From Acidobacteriota bacterium (GTDB lineage: Bacteria > Acidobacteriota > Thermoanaerobaculia > Gp7-AA8 > JAHWKK01): a stretch of DNA of 64,000 bases. Positions 33,864 through 42,266 of the stretch are shown piece by piece; the stretch's first letter is position 1; every line of letters begins with the position of its first letter. The translations under genes and the position numbers were made by a program. The stretch covers positions 124,001 through 188,000 of the forward strand of contig JAHWKK010000004.1 in NCBI GenBank assembly GCA_019347945.1, given 5' to 3'. The notes under the pieces are model-generated. The model had not been told where the DNA came from and ran no database searches. It saw only the letters and a program-made list of their open reading frames with translations.

Positions 33864-35362
33864 AACGAGTTCTGATCGTTGATGATGATCGCGCGACGAC
33901 CGCCGGCATGGCAGACGTCGTCGAGGAGTGGGGATACGAGGCAGAAGTCGCGTATGACGTCAACACTGCGCGGAAGGCGATCGATCATCTGGTACCCGAC
34001 GTCGTGCTGCTCGACCTGGTTCTTCCCGACGGGGACGGGCTCGATCTGCTGCGGGACGTCCAGTCTCGGTATCCAGACCTGCCGATGATCATCCTGACGG
34101 GGCATGCGAGCGTCGACACGGCGGTCGATGCGCTCAAGGAAGGCGCGGAGGATTACCTCACCAAGCCGGTCGATCTGCAGAGGCTTGAGGTGATGCTTCG
34201 AGGCATTACCGACCGCCAGGACCTGAAACAGGAAGTGCTCGAGCTCCGACGCCAGCTTCAGAAGATGGGAACTCTCGGGCATCTGGTCGGCCGCTCGTCC
34301 GCGATGCAGCGGCTTTTCGAAGAGATCGAGATGGTCGCCGATACCGATGCGAACGTCTTCATCGTCGGCGAATCGGGGTCGGGGAAGGAGGTCGTGTCGA
34401 ACACGATTCACTCGCTCTCCCGCAGGAAGAACAAGCCGTTCATCGCCTTCAACTGCGGAGCCATCTCGCCGACTCTGATCGAATCGGAGATTTTCGGTCA
34501 CGAGAAAGGGGCGTTCACCAACGCGATCAAGCGACGTGAAGGCTACTTCGAGACCGCGAAGGGAGGAACGGTCTTTCTCGACGAGATCACCGAGATGCCG
34601 CTCGACCTTCAGGTCAAGCTTCTGCGGGTACTCGAAGAGGGGAAGTTCCGTAGGGTCGGTGGAAACGAGGAGATCGCGATCGACGCGAGAATCATCGCGG
34701 CCTCGAACCGCGATCCTCTCAAGGCGATCGAAGAAGGAAGGCTCCGCGAAGATCTCTACTACCGGCTGAACGTTTTTCCGATCGAGGTCCCTCCACTCCG
34801 CGAGCGGAAGGAAGACATCCCGACATTCGTCTGGTACTTCATTGAGAAGCTGAGCGAAGATGAAGAGAAGAAGGTCGAGAGAATGGACCCCGACTTTCTC
34901 GAGGCGCTCGAGCGCTACGACTGGCCCGGTAACGTTCGCGAGCTCCGGAACGTGGTCAATCGAGCCTACATCCTTGCTCGCAACGAATCGCTGACGGTCG
35001 ACTCGCTCCCTGCGAAGATGGTGACCGGCGAGATGAGACGCCGGCGCAGCACGAGCATCTCCGTTCCGATGGGCCGTCCGCTCGCCGAGATCGAAAAGAT
35101 GGTCATCGACGAAGTCCTCGCGGTTCACGGTGGCGATACCGATGCCGCCGCCGAGGCGCTCGGCATCAGCAGGCAGGAGCTCGAGGAGAAAGCGGAAGTG
35201 GAGCGCGAGCCGGTCGAGAAGCCCGAACCGCCGAAGGTCGCCGCTTCCGCGGCGAAGGCTTCTCGGAAAACTGCCAAGAAGGCGGCGAAACGGAAGAGCG
35301 GCAGGAAAAAGGCGGCATCCAAGCGGTCGACGGGCCGCAAAACGAAGAAAAAGAAAGCCTGA
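33860..35362 (+). CDS. NtrC-type response regulator with altered GAFTGA loop and Lys-rich tail
   Basis: 500 residues. The receiver domain (1-120) has Asp52 in VVLLDLVLPDGDG and the TKP loop. The AAA+ domain shows Walker A GESGSGKE, and the GAFTGA loop reads GAFTNA (residues 217-222), so the second Gly is Asn. Walker B is GGTVFLDEI and the R-finger region is REDLYYRLNVFPIEVPPLRE. The Fis-type helix-turn-helix is short (DTDAAAEALGISRQELEEK). The last 50 residues are rich in Lys, Ala and Arg, like a histone H1 tail (KKAAKRKSGRKKAASKRS). It may be a sigma-54 activator with a changed loop, or a regulator that no longer depends on sigma-54. Confidence 0.9.
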   Translation: MKRVLIVDDDRATTAGMADVVEEWGYEAEVAYDVNTARKAIDHLVPDVVLLDLVLPDGDGLDLLRDVQSRYPDLPMIILTGHASVDTAVDALKEGAEDYLTKPVDLQRLEVMLRGITDRQDLKQEVLELRRQLQKMGTLGHLVGRSSAMQRLFEEIEMVADTDANVFIVGESGSGKEVVSNTIHSLSRRKNKPFIAFNCGAISPTLIESEIFGHEKGAFTNAIKRREGYFETAKGGTVFLDEITEMPLDLQVKLLRVLEEGKFRRVGGNEEIAIDARIIAASNRDPLKAIEEGRLREDLYYRLNVFPIEVPPLRERKEDIPTFVWYFIEKLSEDEEKKVERMDPDFLEALERYDWPGNVRELRNVVNRAYILARNESLTVDSLPAKMVTGEMRRRRSTSISVPMGRPLAEIEKMVIDEVLAVHGGDTDAAAEALGISRQELEEKAEVEREPVEKPEPPKVAASAAKASRKTAKKAAKRKSGRKKAASKRSTGRKTKKKKA

Positions 35363-35394
35363 TCCGCTGTTCTCTCTCGCGCCCGCAAAATATT

Positions 35395-35411
35395 CGCAGC
35401 CTTCGGCTGCG
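35395..35411. other. GC-rich hairpin after the regulator gene
   Basis: CGCAGCC, a TTC loop and GGCTGCG form a perfect 7-bp stem 32 bases after the regulator stop. No T run follows on either strand, so it could aid termination or RNA stability but is not a clear intrinsic terminator. Confidence 0.4.
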
Positions 35412-35501
35412 GCGGTCGCTTCCAAAGATTGCCCGGAATAACCCGATGGACCGGTCCCGTTCGTCTCGAACGTTTCGACTCAGGAGAAAGGAGCCGACTT
35501 T

Positions 35502-37928
35502 TTGGCCAGGAATCTCGTCATCGTCGAGTCGCCCGCCAAGGCGAAGACCATTGGCAAGTACATAGGGAAGGACTACACGGTCAAAGCGTCCGTCGGCCAC
35601 ATCCGCGACCTGCCCAAGAACGAGCTGGGCGTGGACGAAGAGACGTACATACCCAAATACGTCACCCTCAAGGGGAAGGAGAACGTCGTGCGGGATCTTC
35701 GCAAGGCGGCGAAGGCAGCCGACGCCATCTACATCGCTTCCGACCCGGACCGCGAGGGAGAAGCCATCGGGTGGCACGTCCAGAACATCCTCGGCAAGGA
35801 CGCCGGCAAAGTTCGACGCGTCCGCTTTCACGAGATCACGAAGTCCGCTGTGCAGAAGGCTCTGGAGGCTCCGACCGAGCTCGACATGAACAAGGTCAAT
35901 GCGCAGCAGGCGAGACGCGTCCTCGACCGGCTCGTCGGATACAAGCTCTCTCCGCTGCTGTGGGACAAGGTGAAGCGCGGCCTTTCCGCCGGTCGCGTTC
36001 AGTCGGTCGCGCTCAAGATGATCGTCGACAGGGAGCGGGAAATTGAGGCGTTCGTCGCGGAGGAGTACTGGACGATCGCCGCAACTCTCGCCGCCCAGGA
36101 GCCCCCGAAGTTCATCGCTAAACTGGCAAAGGTCGACGGAAAGAAAGCCGTCATCGAGAACGAGGCGTCCGCGAGGGCAATCGAGAGCGACCTCGAGCAG
36201 GGATCCTTCTCGGTTTCCGAGATCAGGAAGAAGGAGAAGACGAGGAGGCCCCAGCCTCCCTTCACGACCTCGAAGCTTCAGCAGGAAGCGGCCCGGCGCT
36301 ATCGCTATCCGGTCCGGAAGACGATGTCCGTAGCACAGTCGCTCTATGAGGGCGTCGAGCTCGGATCACGCGGTCTGACCGGCCTCATCACCTACATGCG
36401 TACCGATTCGATGCGCGTCTCCGACGAGGCGATCGGCGAGGTTCGCGATACGATCGGCGCGAAGTTCGGCCCGGATCATCTTCCCGAGAAACCGAACGTT
36501 TACAAATCGAAAAAGGCGGCGCAGGAAGCCCACGAAGCGATCCGCCCGTCATCGATGGAGCTCGACCCCGAATCGATCAGGCAGTACCTTTCGAAGGACG
36601 AGTACAACCTCTACCGCCTGATCTACGAGCGGTTCCTCGCCTCGCAGATGAAACCCGCGCTGTTCGACGTCACGGACGTCTCCGTACAGAACGGCAACTA
36701 CATCTTCAAGTCCTCCGGCGAGGTGCTTCGGTTCGAAGGATTTCTCCTGGCCACGGGAGAGGCGCAACAGCTGAAGGAAGCGACCGACGAGAGCGGGTCG
36801 GACGATTCACCGGCATCGCTGCCGAATCTCACCGAAGGTCAGGCTCTCGAGCGCGTCGGTCCTCTCGACACCCGGCAGAATTTCACACAGCCTCCGCCAC
36901 GATTCACCGAGGCGACGCTGGTGAAGGCTCTGGAAGAGAATGGAATCGGCAGACCTTCCACCTACGCCTCGATTCTGCAGACGATCCAGTCGCGCGATTA
37001 CACGACCAAAGATCAGGGGAAGTTCACGCCGACGAACCTCGGAATCGTCGTGACGGACCTGCTGCAGGAGTCGTTCAGCGATCTCATCAACGAAAGTTAC
37101 ACGGCGAAGCTCGAAGACGAGCTCGACGAGATCGAAGAGGGAAAGGCGGACTGGCAGAAAGCTCTCTCGGTGTTCGGCGCGAAGTTCGGAAAGGACCTCG
37201 ATACCGCCGAAAAGAAAATGCCGATGGTCAAGACCGGCATCGCCACCGAGGAGAAGTGCGAAACCTGCGGCTCCGACATGGTCATCAAGTTCGGTAGATA
37301 CGGCGAGTTTCTCGCCTGTTCCGCCTATCCGGAGTGCAAGACCACACGGGAGATCGGCGAAGAACCCGGAGATAGCGAACAGGAAGAAGAGATCGAGTGC
37401 GACAAGTGCGGCAAGCCGATGACCTTGAAGCGATCCCGCTTCGGTAAGTTTTACGCCTGCACCGGCTACCCCGATTGTAGGAACACGAAAGACCCGCAGC
37501 TTCTGAAGGCCGGCATCGATGAAACGCCCCAGCCCCCCTGCGAGAAGTGTGGAAGCGACATGACGCTCAAGAGCGGCCGATACGGCCCCTTCTACAGCTG
37601 CTCGGCCTATCCTGAATGCCGGAACATCCGCAAGATCGGTGGAGAAGCGTCGAAGTCCGCCTCGGAGCCGACCGGCGTTAAGTGCCCCGAATGCGGCGAG
37701 GGCGACATCGTCAGCCGGCAGTCTCGCCGAGGAGTGTTCTACGCGTGCAACCGCTATCCGAAATGCAAGTTCTCGCTTTCGGCCAAGCCGGTGCCGCGCC
37801 CCTGCCCGCAATGCGACAAGAAGTTTCTCGTCGAGAAGCATCTCAAGCGCGAAGGCCACATCGAGCAGTGCTCCGACAAGGAGTGCGGCTATCGGGCGCA
37901 GGTCTCGGAAGAAGTCGCCACGAGCTGA
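35502..37928 (+). CDS. topA: DNA topoisomerase I
   Basis: 808 residues from a TTG with AGGAGAAAGGAG upstream. The TOPRIM domain starts NLVIVESPAKAKTIGKYIGK and has the DPDREGEAIGWHV acidic motif. The catalytic Tyr is in ITYMRTDSMRVSDEA. Four type IA C-terminal zinc ribbons are visible (starting CETCGSDM, CDKCGKPM, CEKCGSDM, CPECGEGD), plus a final CPQCDKKF/CSDKECGY pair. It relaxes negative supercoils, opposing gyrase. It is preceded by a gap of 139 bases. Confidence 0.97.
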   Translation: MARNLVIVESPAKAKTIGKYIGKDYTVKASVGHIRDLPKNELGVDEETYIPKYVTLKGKENVVRDLRKAAKAADAIYIASDPDREGEAIGWHVQNILGKDAGKVRRVRFHEITKSAVQKALEAPTELDMNKVNAQQARRVLDRLVGYKLSPLLWDKVKRGLSAGRVQSVALKMIVDREREIEAFVAEEYWTIAATLAAQEPPKFIAKLAKVDGKKAVIENEASARAIESDLEQGSFSVSEIRKKEKTRRPQPPFTTSKLQQEAARRYRYPVRKTMSVAQSLYEGVELGSRGLTGLITYMRTDSMRVSDEAIGEVRDTIGAKFGPDHLPEKPNVYKSKKAAQEAHEAIRPSSMELDPESIRQYLSKDEYNLYRLIYERFLASQMKPALFDVTDVSVQNGNYIFKSSGEVLRFEGFLLATGEAQQLKEATDESGSDDSPASLPNLTEGQALERVGPLDTRQNFTQPPPRFTEATLVKALEENGIGRPSTYASILQTIQSRDYTTKDQGKFTPTNLGIVVTDLLQESFSDLINESYTAKLEDELDEIEEGKADWQKALSVFGAKFGKDLDTAEKKMPMVKTGIATEEKCETCGSDMVIKFGRYGEFLACSAYPECKTTREIGEEPGDSEQEEEIECDKCGKPMTLKRSRFGKFYACTGYPDCRNTKDPQLLKAGIDETPQPPCEKCGSDMTLKSGRYGPFYSCSAYPECRNIRKIGGEASKSASEPTGVKCPECGEGDIVSRQSRRGVFYACNRYPKCKFSLSAKPVPRPCPQCDKKFLVEKHLKREGHIEQCSDKECGYRAQVSEEVATS

Positions 37929-37998
37929 CGAGCGCCTTCGCAGCTCGGCGCGGCCCGGGCGGTGGGCCGGAAGAAGCAGTGCCTTACGATGCGCCATA

Positions 37999-38382
37999 AT
38001 GAGATCGATCCCAGTTGCGCATGAACAGAGCAGCGAGTGGGTCGCGGAGTTCGAGGCAGCCGCTTCGCGCCCTCTTCGGCAGAGGATGAAGTATGCATTC
38101 ATCCGGACGTACAAGCCGGTCATGGACGATGCCGAGTTCCGATCGTTCGACTCAATGGCGGATTATCGGGAATGGTGCGAAACCAACCTTCCCGACTGGC
38201 TGGGTTACGGAAGAGGCATGCCGCGCGCCTTCGAATACCGCCAGGCGGAAGAAATTCGCGAACGGTTCGCGGCTCAAGGTGTCCGCTACCTCTTCATCGG
38301 AAAATCCGGCGCGATTCTTCTCGGTTTTCCGGATACGATGCGGAAAGGCGACGGTAAGTCATGCGTGACGAGCTCACGCTGA
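37999..38382 (+). CDS. Hypothetical protein ending in a nucleotidyltransferase-like fragment, probably truncated
   Basis: 127 residues from ATG 37999. The first two thirds contain MKYAFIRTYKPVMDDAEFRS and WCETNLPDWLGYGRG, which I do not recognise. Near the end GVRYLFIGKSGAILLGFPDT resembles the start of AbiEii/MNT-type nucleotidyltransferase domains, where the acidic active site would follow. Here the frame ends 15 residues later without it. I infer a truncated or frameshifted relic of a longer gene. It lies next to a vapBC pair and a complete nucleotidyltransferase. Confidence 0.55.
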   Translation: MRSIPVAHEQSSEWVAEFEAAASRPLRQRMKYAFIRTYKPVMDDAEFRSFDSMADYREWCETNLPDWLGYGRGMPRAFEYRQAEEIRERFAAQGVRYLFIGKSGAILLGFPDTMRKGDGKSCVTSSR

Positions 38383-38403
38383 AGGCGCCGGATGCGACTG
38401 ACG

Positions 38404-38799
38404 CTACGCGTGAAGACGTCTCGCGCGGAGACCCGATACCCGCGCCAGGCCGTCGAAGTCGCGATCGGAGTGTAGTACCTCGAGTCCGTTACGCAGTGCG
38501 CACGCCGCGATGAGGCAGTCCACGCTCGACCGCACCGAGATACCCAGCCGCCTTGCGCTCCGATAGAGGCTGATCGCGTCGTCGAAGACCTGCGACGACA
38601 GCGGATTCTCGACGATCGGCAACGCAACCACGGCGCTCTCGGCACGACGGAAGGCGCGCTCGTCGTCGATTCCCTGAAGGACTTCCTGAATGACCGGGAG
38701 GCAGGTCACGATCTCGTCGAACGAAACGACGGATTCCAGATCGAGCGGCGCGGTGGATCGAAACATCTCGATCCAGACACTGGTGTCGACGAGGATCAC
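38404..38799 (-). CDS. VapC-type PIN-domain toxin
   Basis: 131 residues with the PIN acidic set: Asp in ILVDTSVWIEMF, Glu in LPVIQEVLQG, and later Asp residues in SVDCLIAACALR and HSDRDFDGLA. Predicted Mg-dependent RNase of a type II toxin-antitoxin pair. Its start overlaps the antitoxin stop (ATGA). The domain is complete. Confidence 0.9.
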   Translation of the reverse strand: MILVDTSVWIEMFRSTAPLDLESVVSFDEIVTCLPVIQEVLQGIDDERAFRRAESAVVALPIVENPLSSQVFDDAISLYRSARRLGISVRSSVDCLIAACALRNGLEVLHSDRDFDGLARVSGLRARRLHA

Positions 38800-39020
38800 T
38801 CCCCTGAGCGCTCCGAGCCGGGGGTGGAGTCACCGCGCATCGCGGCGAGATCGCCCCGCCATGCACCGCTGCCCCGCAGTTCCAGAATCGTGCGGGCGTG
38901 CGCCCGCCGGACGAAGTCCCGGAGAGCCCGATCGACGGTGGCCGAGTACGTTCGCTCTTCACTGAGGCGCACAGCCTCGGCAAGCAGCTCCTCATCAACC
39001 ATAAGAGTCGTACGTTTCAT
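38796..39020 (-). CDS. VapB-type ribbon-helix-helix antitoxin
   Basis: 74 residues from ATG 39020. The N-terminal ribbon is KRTTLMVDEELLAEAVRLSE, and a C-terminal toxin-binding segment has LRGSGAWRGDLAAMRGD. The family usually binds its own promoter. The frame is open 22 codons further upstream, but the family start is MKRTTL. Confidence 0.88.
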   Translation of the reverse strand: MKRTTLMVDEELLAEAVRLSEERTYSATVDRALRDFVRRAHARTILELRGSGAWRGDLAAMRGDSTPGSERSGE

Positions 39021-39187
39021 ATGGTTGACAACGCGTTGGGTACGGGCGTCCATTCCCGGAGATCGCACTCCGTCGTCCGCAGACAAAACCTGAGCGATGG
39101 GTGGGATGTAAGGCGGTCGGATACTGAAGAGACTGAATGAGTGCCCCTCGAGATTTTCAGGGGCCTCCCTGGCGTTAGAATCGTCAG

Positions 39188-39352
39188 ATGCCAGCCAGCA
39201 GGAAAGAGGGACCGGGGCCCCCTGAAAAGGGAACGGGTGTCGATCGGACGCTGATCCGTCAGCGCCTTGCGCTCACGCCGGCGCAGCGGGTCCGTCTGGC
39301 AGTCAGGGAAGCCCGCAACCTGCAGGCGTTCCGAGAGCGGCTGCCAAAGTGA
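39188..39352 (+). CDS. Small protein paired with nucleotidyltransferase, possible antitoxin
   Basis: 54 residues from ATG 39188, ending at a TGA that overlaps the next start by four bases (GTGA). The core VDRTLIRQRLALTPAQRVRL followed by AVREARNLQAFRERL is the pattern I recall for short helical proteins encoded directly before this kind of nucleotidyltransferase. The basic N-terminal 18 residues are less conserved-looking. The role is unknown; an antitoxin or adaptor is the natural guess given the coupling. Confidence 0.68.
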   Translation: MPASRKEGPGPPEKGTGVDRTLIRQRLALTPAQRVRLAVREARNLQAFRERLPK

Positions 39353-39852
39353 CCGCGCCCTTCGATCCTCTGGGCCTGCTCTCGACCCTGAGGCGCTTCG
39401 ACGTGAGATTCATCATCGTCGGCGGCTTTGCCGGAAACATCCTGGGATCGCCAACCATCACGAACGATCTCGATATCTGCCATGACCGGAGCGACGCGAA
39501 CGCACGCGAATCGCTGGCTGGAGCGCTGAAGGCGCTCGACGCTCGACCACGCGAATGGCCTGCCGAGCTGCCGTTTCAGCTGGACGAGCGAACGATCAGG
39601 CTCGGCGACAGCTTCACATTCGAGACGAGTTGCGGAAACCTCGACTGCCTCGCGACACCAAGCGGTACGACGGGCTACGCCGACCTGCGGACGAATGCGG
39701 AGGAGATCGACCTCGGCGAAGGGCTGGTCATTCTTGTCTGTTCCCTGGACGATCTCATGCGGATGAAAGGAGCCGCGGCGCGCCCGAAGGATTTGATCGA
39801 GCTGGAAATTCTCCATGCGCTGCATCAGGAGCGTTCAGATCCGAAGGAGTAA
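39349..39852 (+). CDS. Nucleotidyltransferase of the AbiEii/MNT-like superfamily
   Basis: 167 residues from a GTG. The fold signature RFIIVGGFAGNILGSPTITN followed by DLDICH gives the Gly-Gly and the D-x-D catalytic acids, with a third Asp likely in NLDCLATPSGT. The C-terminus LDDLMRMKGAAARPKDLIEL is typical of the family. Such proteins are toxins or stand-alone NMP transferases. It is encoded with the 54-residue protein above and stands near vapBC. Confidence 0.82.
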   Translation: MTAPFDPLGLLSTLRRFDVRFIIVGGFAGNILGSPTITNDLDICHDRSDANARESLAGALKALDARPREWPAELPFQLDERTIRLGDSFTFETSCGNLDCLATPSGTTGYADLRTNAEEIDLGEGLVILVCSLDDLMRMKGAAARPKDLIELEILHALHQERSDPKE

Positions 39853-39893
39853 GCGAGTGTTGCCGTGCCGATACTCGACGATGTTCTGAGCCT

Positions 39894-40649
39894 TCAGCGT
39901 GGGTCGAGCTCGAACTCGGCGTTCGAACGCCTCACCAGGCCCCGCCGCTCGAGGTCTTCGAGATGCGCGCCGATCTGGGTTTCCGCCGCGCCGTGCAGGC
40001 GCGGGTCGAGGTCGAGATAGACGGCTTCGCGCAGAGCGCGTACACCGGCTGGTCCGCTCTTCAGCGCATCGAGGATCTCCCTCGATCGCATCTCGCGATG
40101 TTCGATGTACTCCCGAATCAGCTCGATCGCATCGTGACGCGCCGGACCATGACCGGGATAGATGACTGCCGGTTCTCGCGAAAGCAGCAGCGCGAGACTC
40201 TCGAGATAGTCGGTCATGTTTCCGTCGGGTGGAAAAATCGTTGTCGTCCCCGCTCCGAGGATCGTGTCGCCCGTGAACAGCTCTCCTCGTGAGGTCAGAT
40301 AGCAAACGTGCTCGCCGGTATGGCCGGGAGTCGCCACGACCTCGATCGTGATTCCGGCCAGCTCGAGAAACTCTCCGCCACGAACCACGCGCGCATCCGC
40401 AACGGCACCCTCGGGCGCATGGACCGGTGCGCTCACCCTGGAACGGAGCAGCGGGATCGCGCCGGCATGGTCGGCGTGACGGTGCGTCACGAGAATCGCT
40501 TCGGGATCGGGGACCGCTTCGAGCAGCGCATCGACGTGGCGATGGTCGGCAGGACCCGGATCGACGATTACCGCATCGCCGATGATCCAGGTTCGGGTGC
40601 CGTCGAGAGTGAACGGCCCCGGATTGTCGGCACGAATATCCCGGATCAC
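39894..40649 (-). CDS. Metallo-beta-lactamase-fold hydrolase
   Basis: 251 residues from GTG 40649, with GGGAGA just upstream. The zinc motif is VTHRHADHAG, then PGHTGEHVCYL, GDTILG and a final His in YPGHGPARHD. A C-terminal winged-helix-like segment (about 190-251) makes it resemble the LACTB2 group, whose human member is an RNA endonuclease; glyoxalase II is another possibility. The GTGA overlap with the Nudix gene makes them a coupled pair. Confidence 0.88.
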   Translation of the reverse strand: MIRDIRADNPGPFTLDGTRTWIIGDAVIVDPGPADHRHVDALLEAVPDPEAILVTHRHADHAGAIPLLRSRVSAPVHAPEGAVADARVVRGGEFLELAGITIEVVATPGHTGEHVCYLTSRGELFTGDTILGAGTTTIFPPDGNMTDYLESLALLLSREPAVIYPGHGPARHDAIELIREYIEHREMRSREILDALKSGPAGVRALREAVYLDLDPRLHGAAETQIGAHLEDLERRGLVRRSNAEFELDPR

Positions 40650-41356
40650 GGTTCTCCCGGGAGCTCGATGCGGGTGCGGCCGTTCTCCACGACGAGAACG
40701 GGCCGAACCGGTCGAATGACGAAATCTTTTCGTGACTGCAGGAGCTCGCGCGGCGAGCTGAACCCGGCGATGGCCTCGAGATTCCGCAGCGTCGGAAAGA
40801 GCATCGGCATCTCTCGCGAGCTCGCTTTCTCGAGTGCGTCGGAGGGTGTGATCCACCGATGGTCGACGCCTTCGATCTCGTCATGAACCGCATCGGTACC
40901 AGGGGGAACCTCGAAGAGATAGAACCACGTATCGAATCGCTTCGGTACGCCGACCGGCGTAATCCATCGCGACGTCGGCACGAGTCGGTCGAGCAACTCC
41001 CTGGTGAGGTCGGGAAAGCGGGTCGCGAGAAATGCGTCCCGGCGTTCGACGGGGATCGCCCCGTCCGGACCGATCGAGACCTCCTCGATCAGCTCGCGCA
41101 GAGCGCAAACCCTGTGCGCCATCGTCTCGTCTCCACCGAGCCGTGCGGCGATGTCGCGGTCCGAGGGCTCGACGGCGCCGCCGGGGAAGATCCAGGCGTT
41201 CGGGACGAAGGTGCTCTGCGGAGTTCTGCGCATCATGAGAACCTCGAACGGGTCGTCGCGCAGGACGATCACGCTGGAGGCCGGGCGGGCCGGGACCTCC
41301 TCGTCGAAGCTCTCACCGGAGCGGGGAGGGAGCTGCTCGCGGTCGACTTCAGGCAT
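40646..41356 (-). CDS. Nudix hydrolase with insertion in the Nudix box
   Basis: 236 residues from ATG 41356, overlapping the moaE stop by eight bases. The Nudix box begins WIFPGGAVEPSDRDIAARLG and ends RVCALRELIEEVSIG, so about 14 extra residues lie between the Gly-rich start and the REx2EE core. This is the NUDT19-like arrangement. Family members with this insert often act on CoA derivatives. The substrate here is not known. Confidence 0.86.
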   Translation of the reverse strand: MPEVDREQLPPRSGESFDEEVPARPASSVIVLRDDPFEVLMMRRTPQSTFVPNAWIFPGGAVEPSDRDIAARLGGDETMAHRVCALRELIEEVSIGPDGAIPVERRDAFLATRFPDLTRELLDRLVPTSRWITPVGVPKRFDTWFYLFEVPPGTDAVHDEIEGVDHRWITPSDALEKASSREMPMLFPTLRNLEAIAGFSSPRELLQSRKDFVIRPVRPVLVVENGRTRIELPGEP

Positions 41357-41780
41357 TCGTTTTACCGGCCTCCTCCCCCTGCCAGCCAACCCACCGCTCG
41401 CCGTCCGGACCGTACTCCTTCTTCCAGATCGGAACCGTCTCCTTGACCCGATCGATGACTTCCCGGCAGACGGCGAAAGCCTCGGCGCGGTGGGAAGCGA
41501 CCGCAACGATCGCGACCGCAATCTCTCCGATGCGAAGCGAGCCGGTGCGATGCCTGATCTCCACAGCGACGCCGGGGTACTTTGTGTGGATCGACTCGAG
41601 AATCGTCTCGATCTCGCGCTCGGCCATCGAACCGTAGGCCTCGTACTCGAGATGGGATACGGCCCGGCCTTCATGATGATCCCTGACGATTCCCTCGAAC
41701 ACTACGACGGCTCCGTCGGTCGTTCTCACGAGAGCTGAACGGAGCGCGGCCGTATCGATCGGGTGGGACGTGAGTCTCAC
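41349..41780 (-). CDS. moaE: Molybdopterin synthase catalytic subunit MoaE
   Basis: 143 residues. VVVFEGIVRDHHEGRAVSHL and LEYEAYGSMAEREI give the typical fold, and the active-site Lys region is VKETVPIWKKEYGPDG. It transfers sulfur from MoaD thiocarboxylate to precursor Z to form molybdopterin. The MoaD gene lies one base upstream. Confidence 0.95.
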   Translation of the reverse strand: MRLTSHPIDTAALRSALVRTTDGAVVVFEGIVRDHHEGRAVSHLEYEAYGSMAEREIETILESIHTKYPGVAVEIRHRTGSLRIGEIAVAIVAVASHRAEAFAVCREVIDRVKETVPIWKKEYGPDGERWVGWQGEEAGKTNA

Positions 41781-41781
41781 G

Positions 41782-42024
41782 TCATCCTCCCGAGACCGGG
41801 GGAATGAAGGCGAGCTCGTCGCCGTCGCTGAGCTTCACATTCTCTCGCTCATATTGTTCGTTGACGGCGGCGGGTGGCTGAGGAACTGCGCGCAGAGCGG
41901 GGTTCCGTTCGGCGAGCAGCTCCCAGACGTCGGTGACGGTCGAGCCCGCGGGGATCTCGAAGGGAAGCTCGCGGGCGCCCAGAACGTCCTGGAGCCCCGC
42001 GAAGGCGAGGAGTCGGATGCGCAT
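41782..42024 (-). CDS. moaD: Molybdopterin synthase sulfur carrier MoaD
   Basis: 80 residues, ubiquitin-like fold, ending in FIPPVSGG with the terminal Gly-Gly needed for thiocarboxylation. Starts MRIRLLAFAGLQDVLGARE. Works with MoaE. moaA, moaC and moeA are not in the window. Confidence 0.94.
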   Translation of the reverse strand: MRIRLLAFAGLQDVLGARELPFEIPAGSTVTDVWELLAERNPALRAVPQPPAAVNEQYERENVKLSDGDELAFIPPVSGG

Positions 42025-42072
42025 CGGTCCCGAGTTTACACCCGAGCAGGATGGCGGTTCGATCCGCCCGAA

Positions 42073-42195
42073 TCAGTTACACTCGGCATGGCCGCAGGCG
42101 CACTTCCCTCCATCGGTCTTGCCCTGCTGACAGGACTCGCTGCAGTAACCGTCGAGCTTCGTGTTGTGACAGCTGCATCCTTCGTGTTTGCACAT
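42073..42195 (-). CDS. SmtA-like small metallothionein
   Basis: 40 residues with eight Cys (positions 2, 7, 9, 18, 22, 32, 34 and 39) and three His. It starts MCKHEGCSCHNTKLDGYCSE and ends GGKCACGHAECN. The YCSEsC and CxCGHxxC blocks match bacterial metallothioneins of the SmtA/BmtA family, which bind Zn, Cd or Cu. GGAGA lies eight bases before the ATG. It is placed between moaD and the divergent tungsten oxidoreductase gene. Metal identity is not shown by sequence. Confidence 0.85.
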   Translation of the reverse strand: MCKHEGCSCHNTKLDGYCSESCQQGKTDGGKCACGHAECN

Positions 42196-42266
42196 GGCGA
42201 ATCTCCTTTCGGTTTCTGGTTGAATTGCAGCGCCCGCGCCAACTGTTGTTAGATAGAGAACGAGAC

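Noticed and set aside
33722-35425. A 567-codon minus-strand frame opposite the NtrC-type gene
   Set aside because: Shadow of the regulator; it mirrors its codon pattern, and no start or domain supports it.
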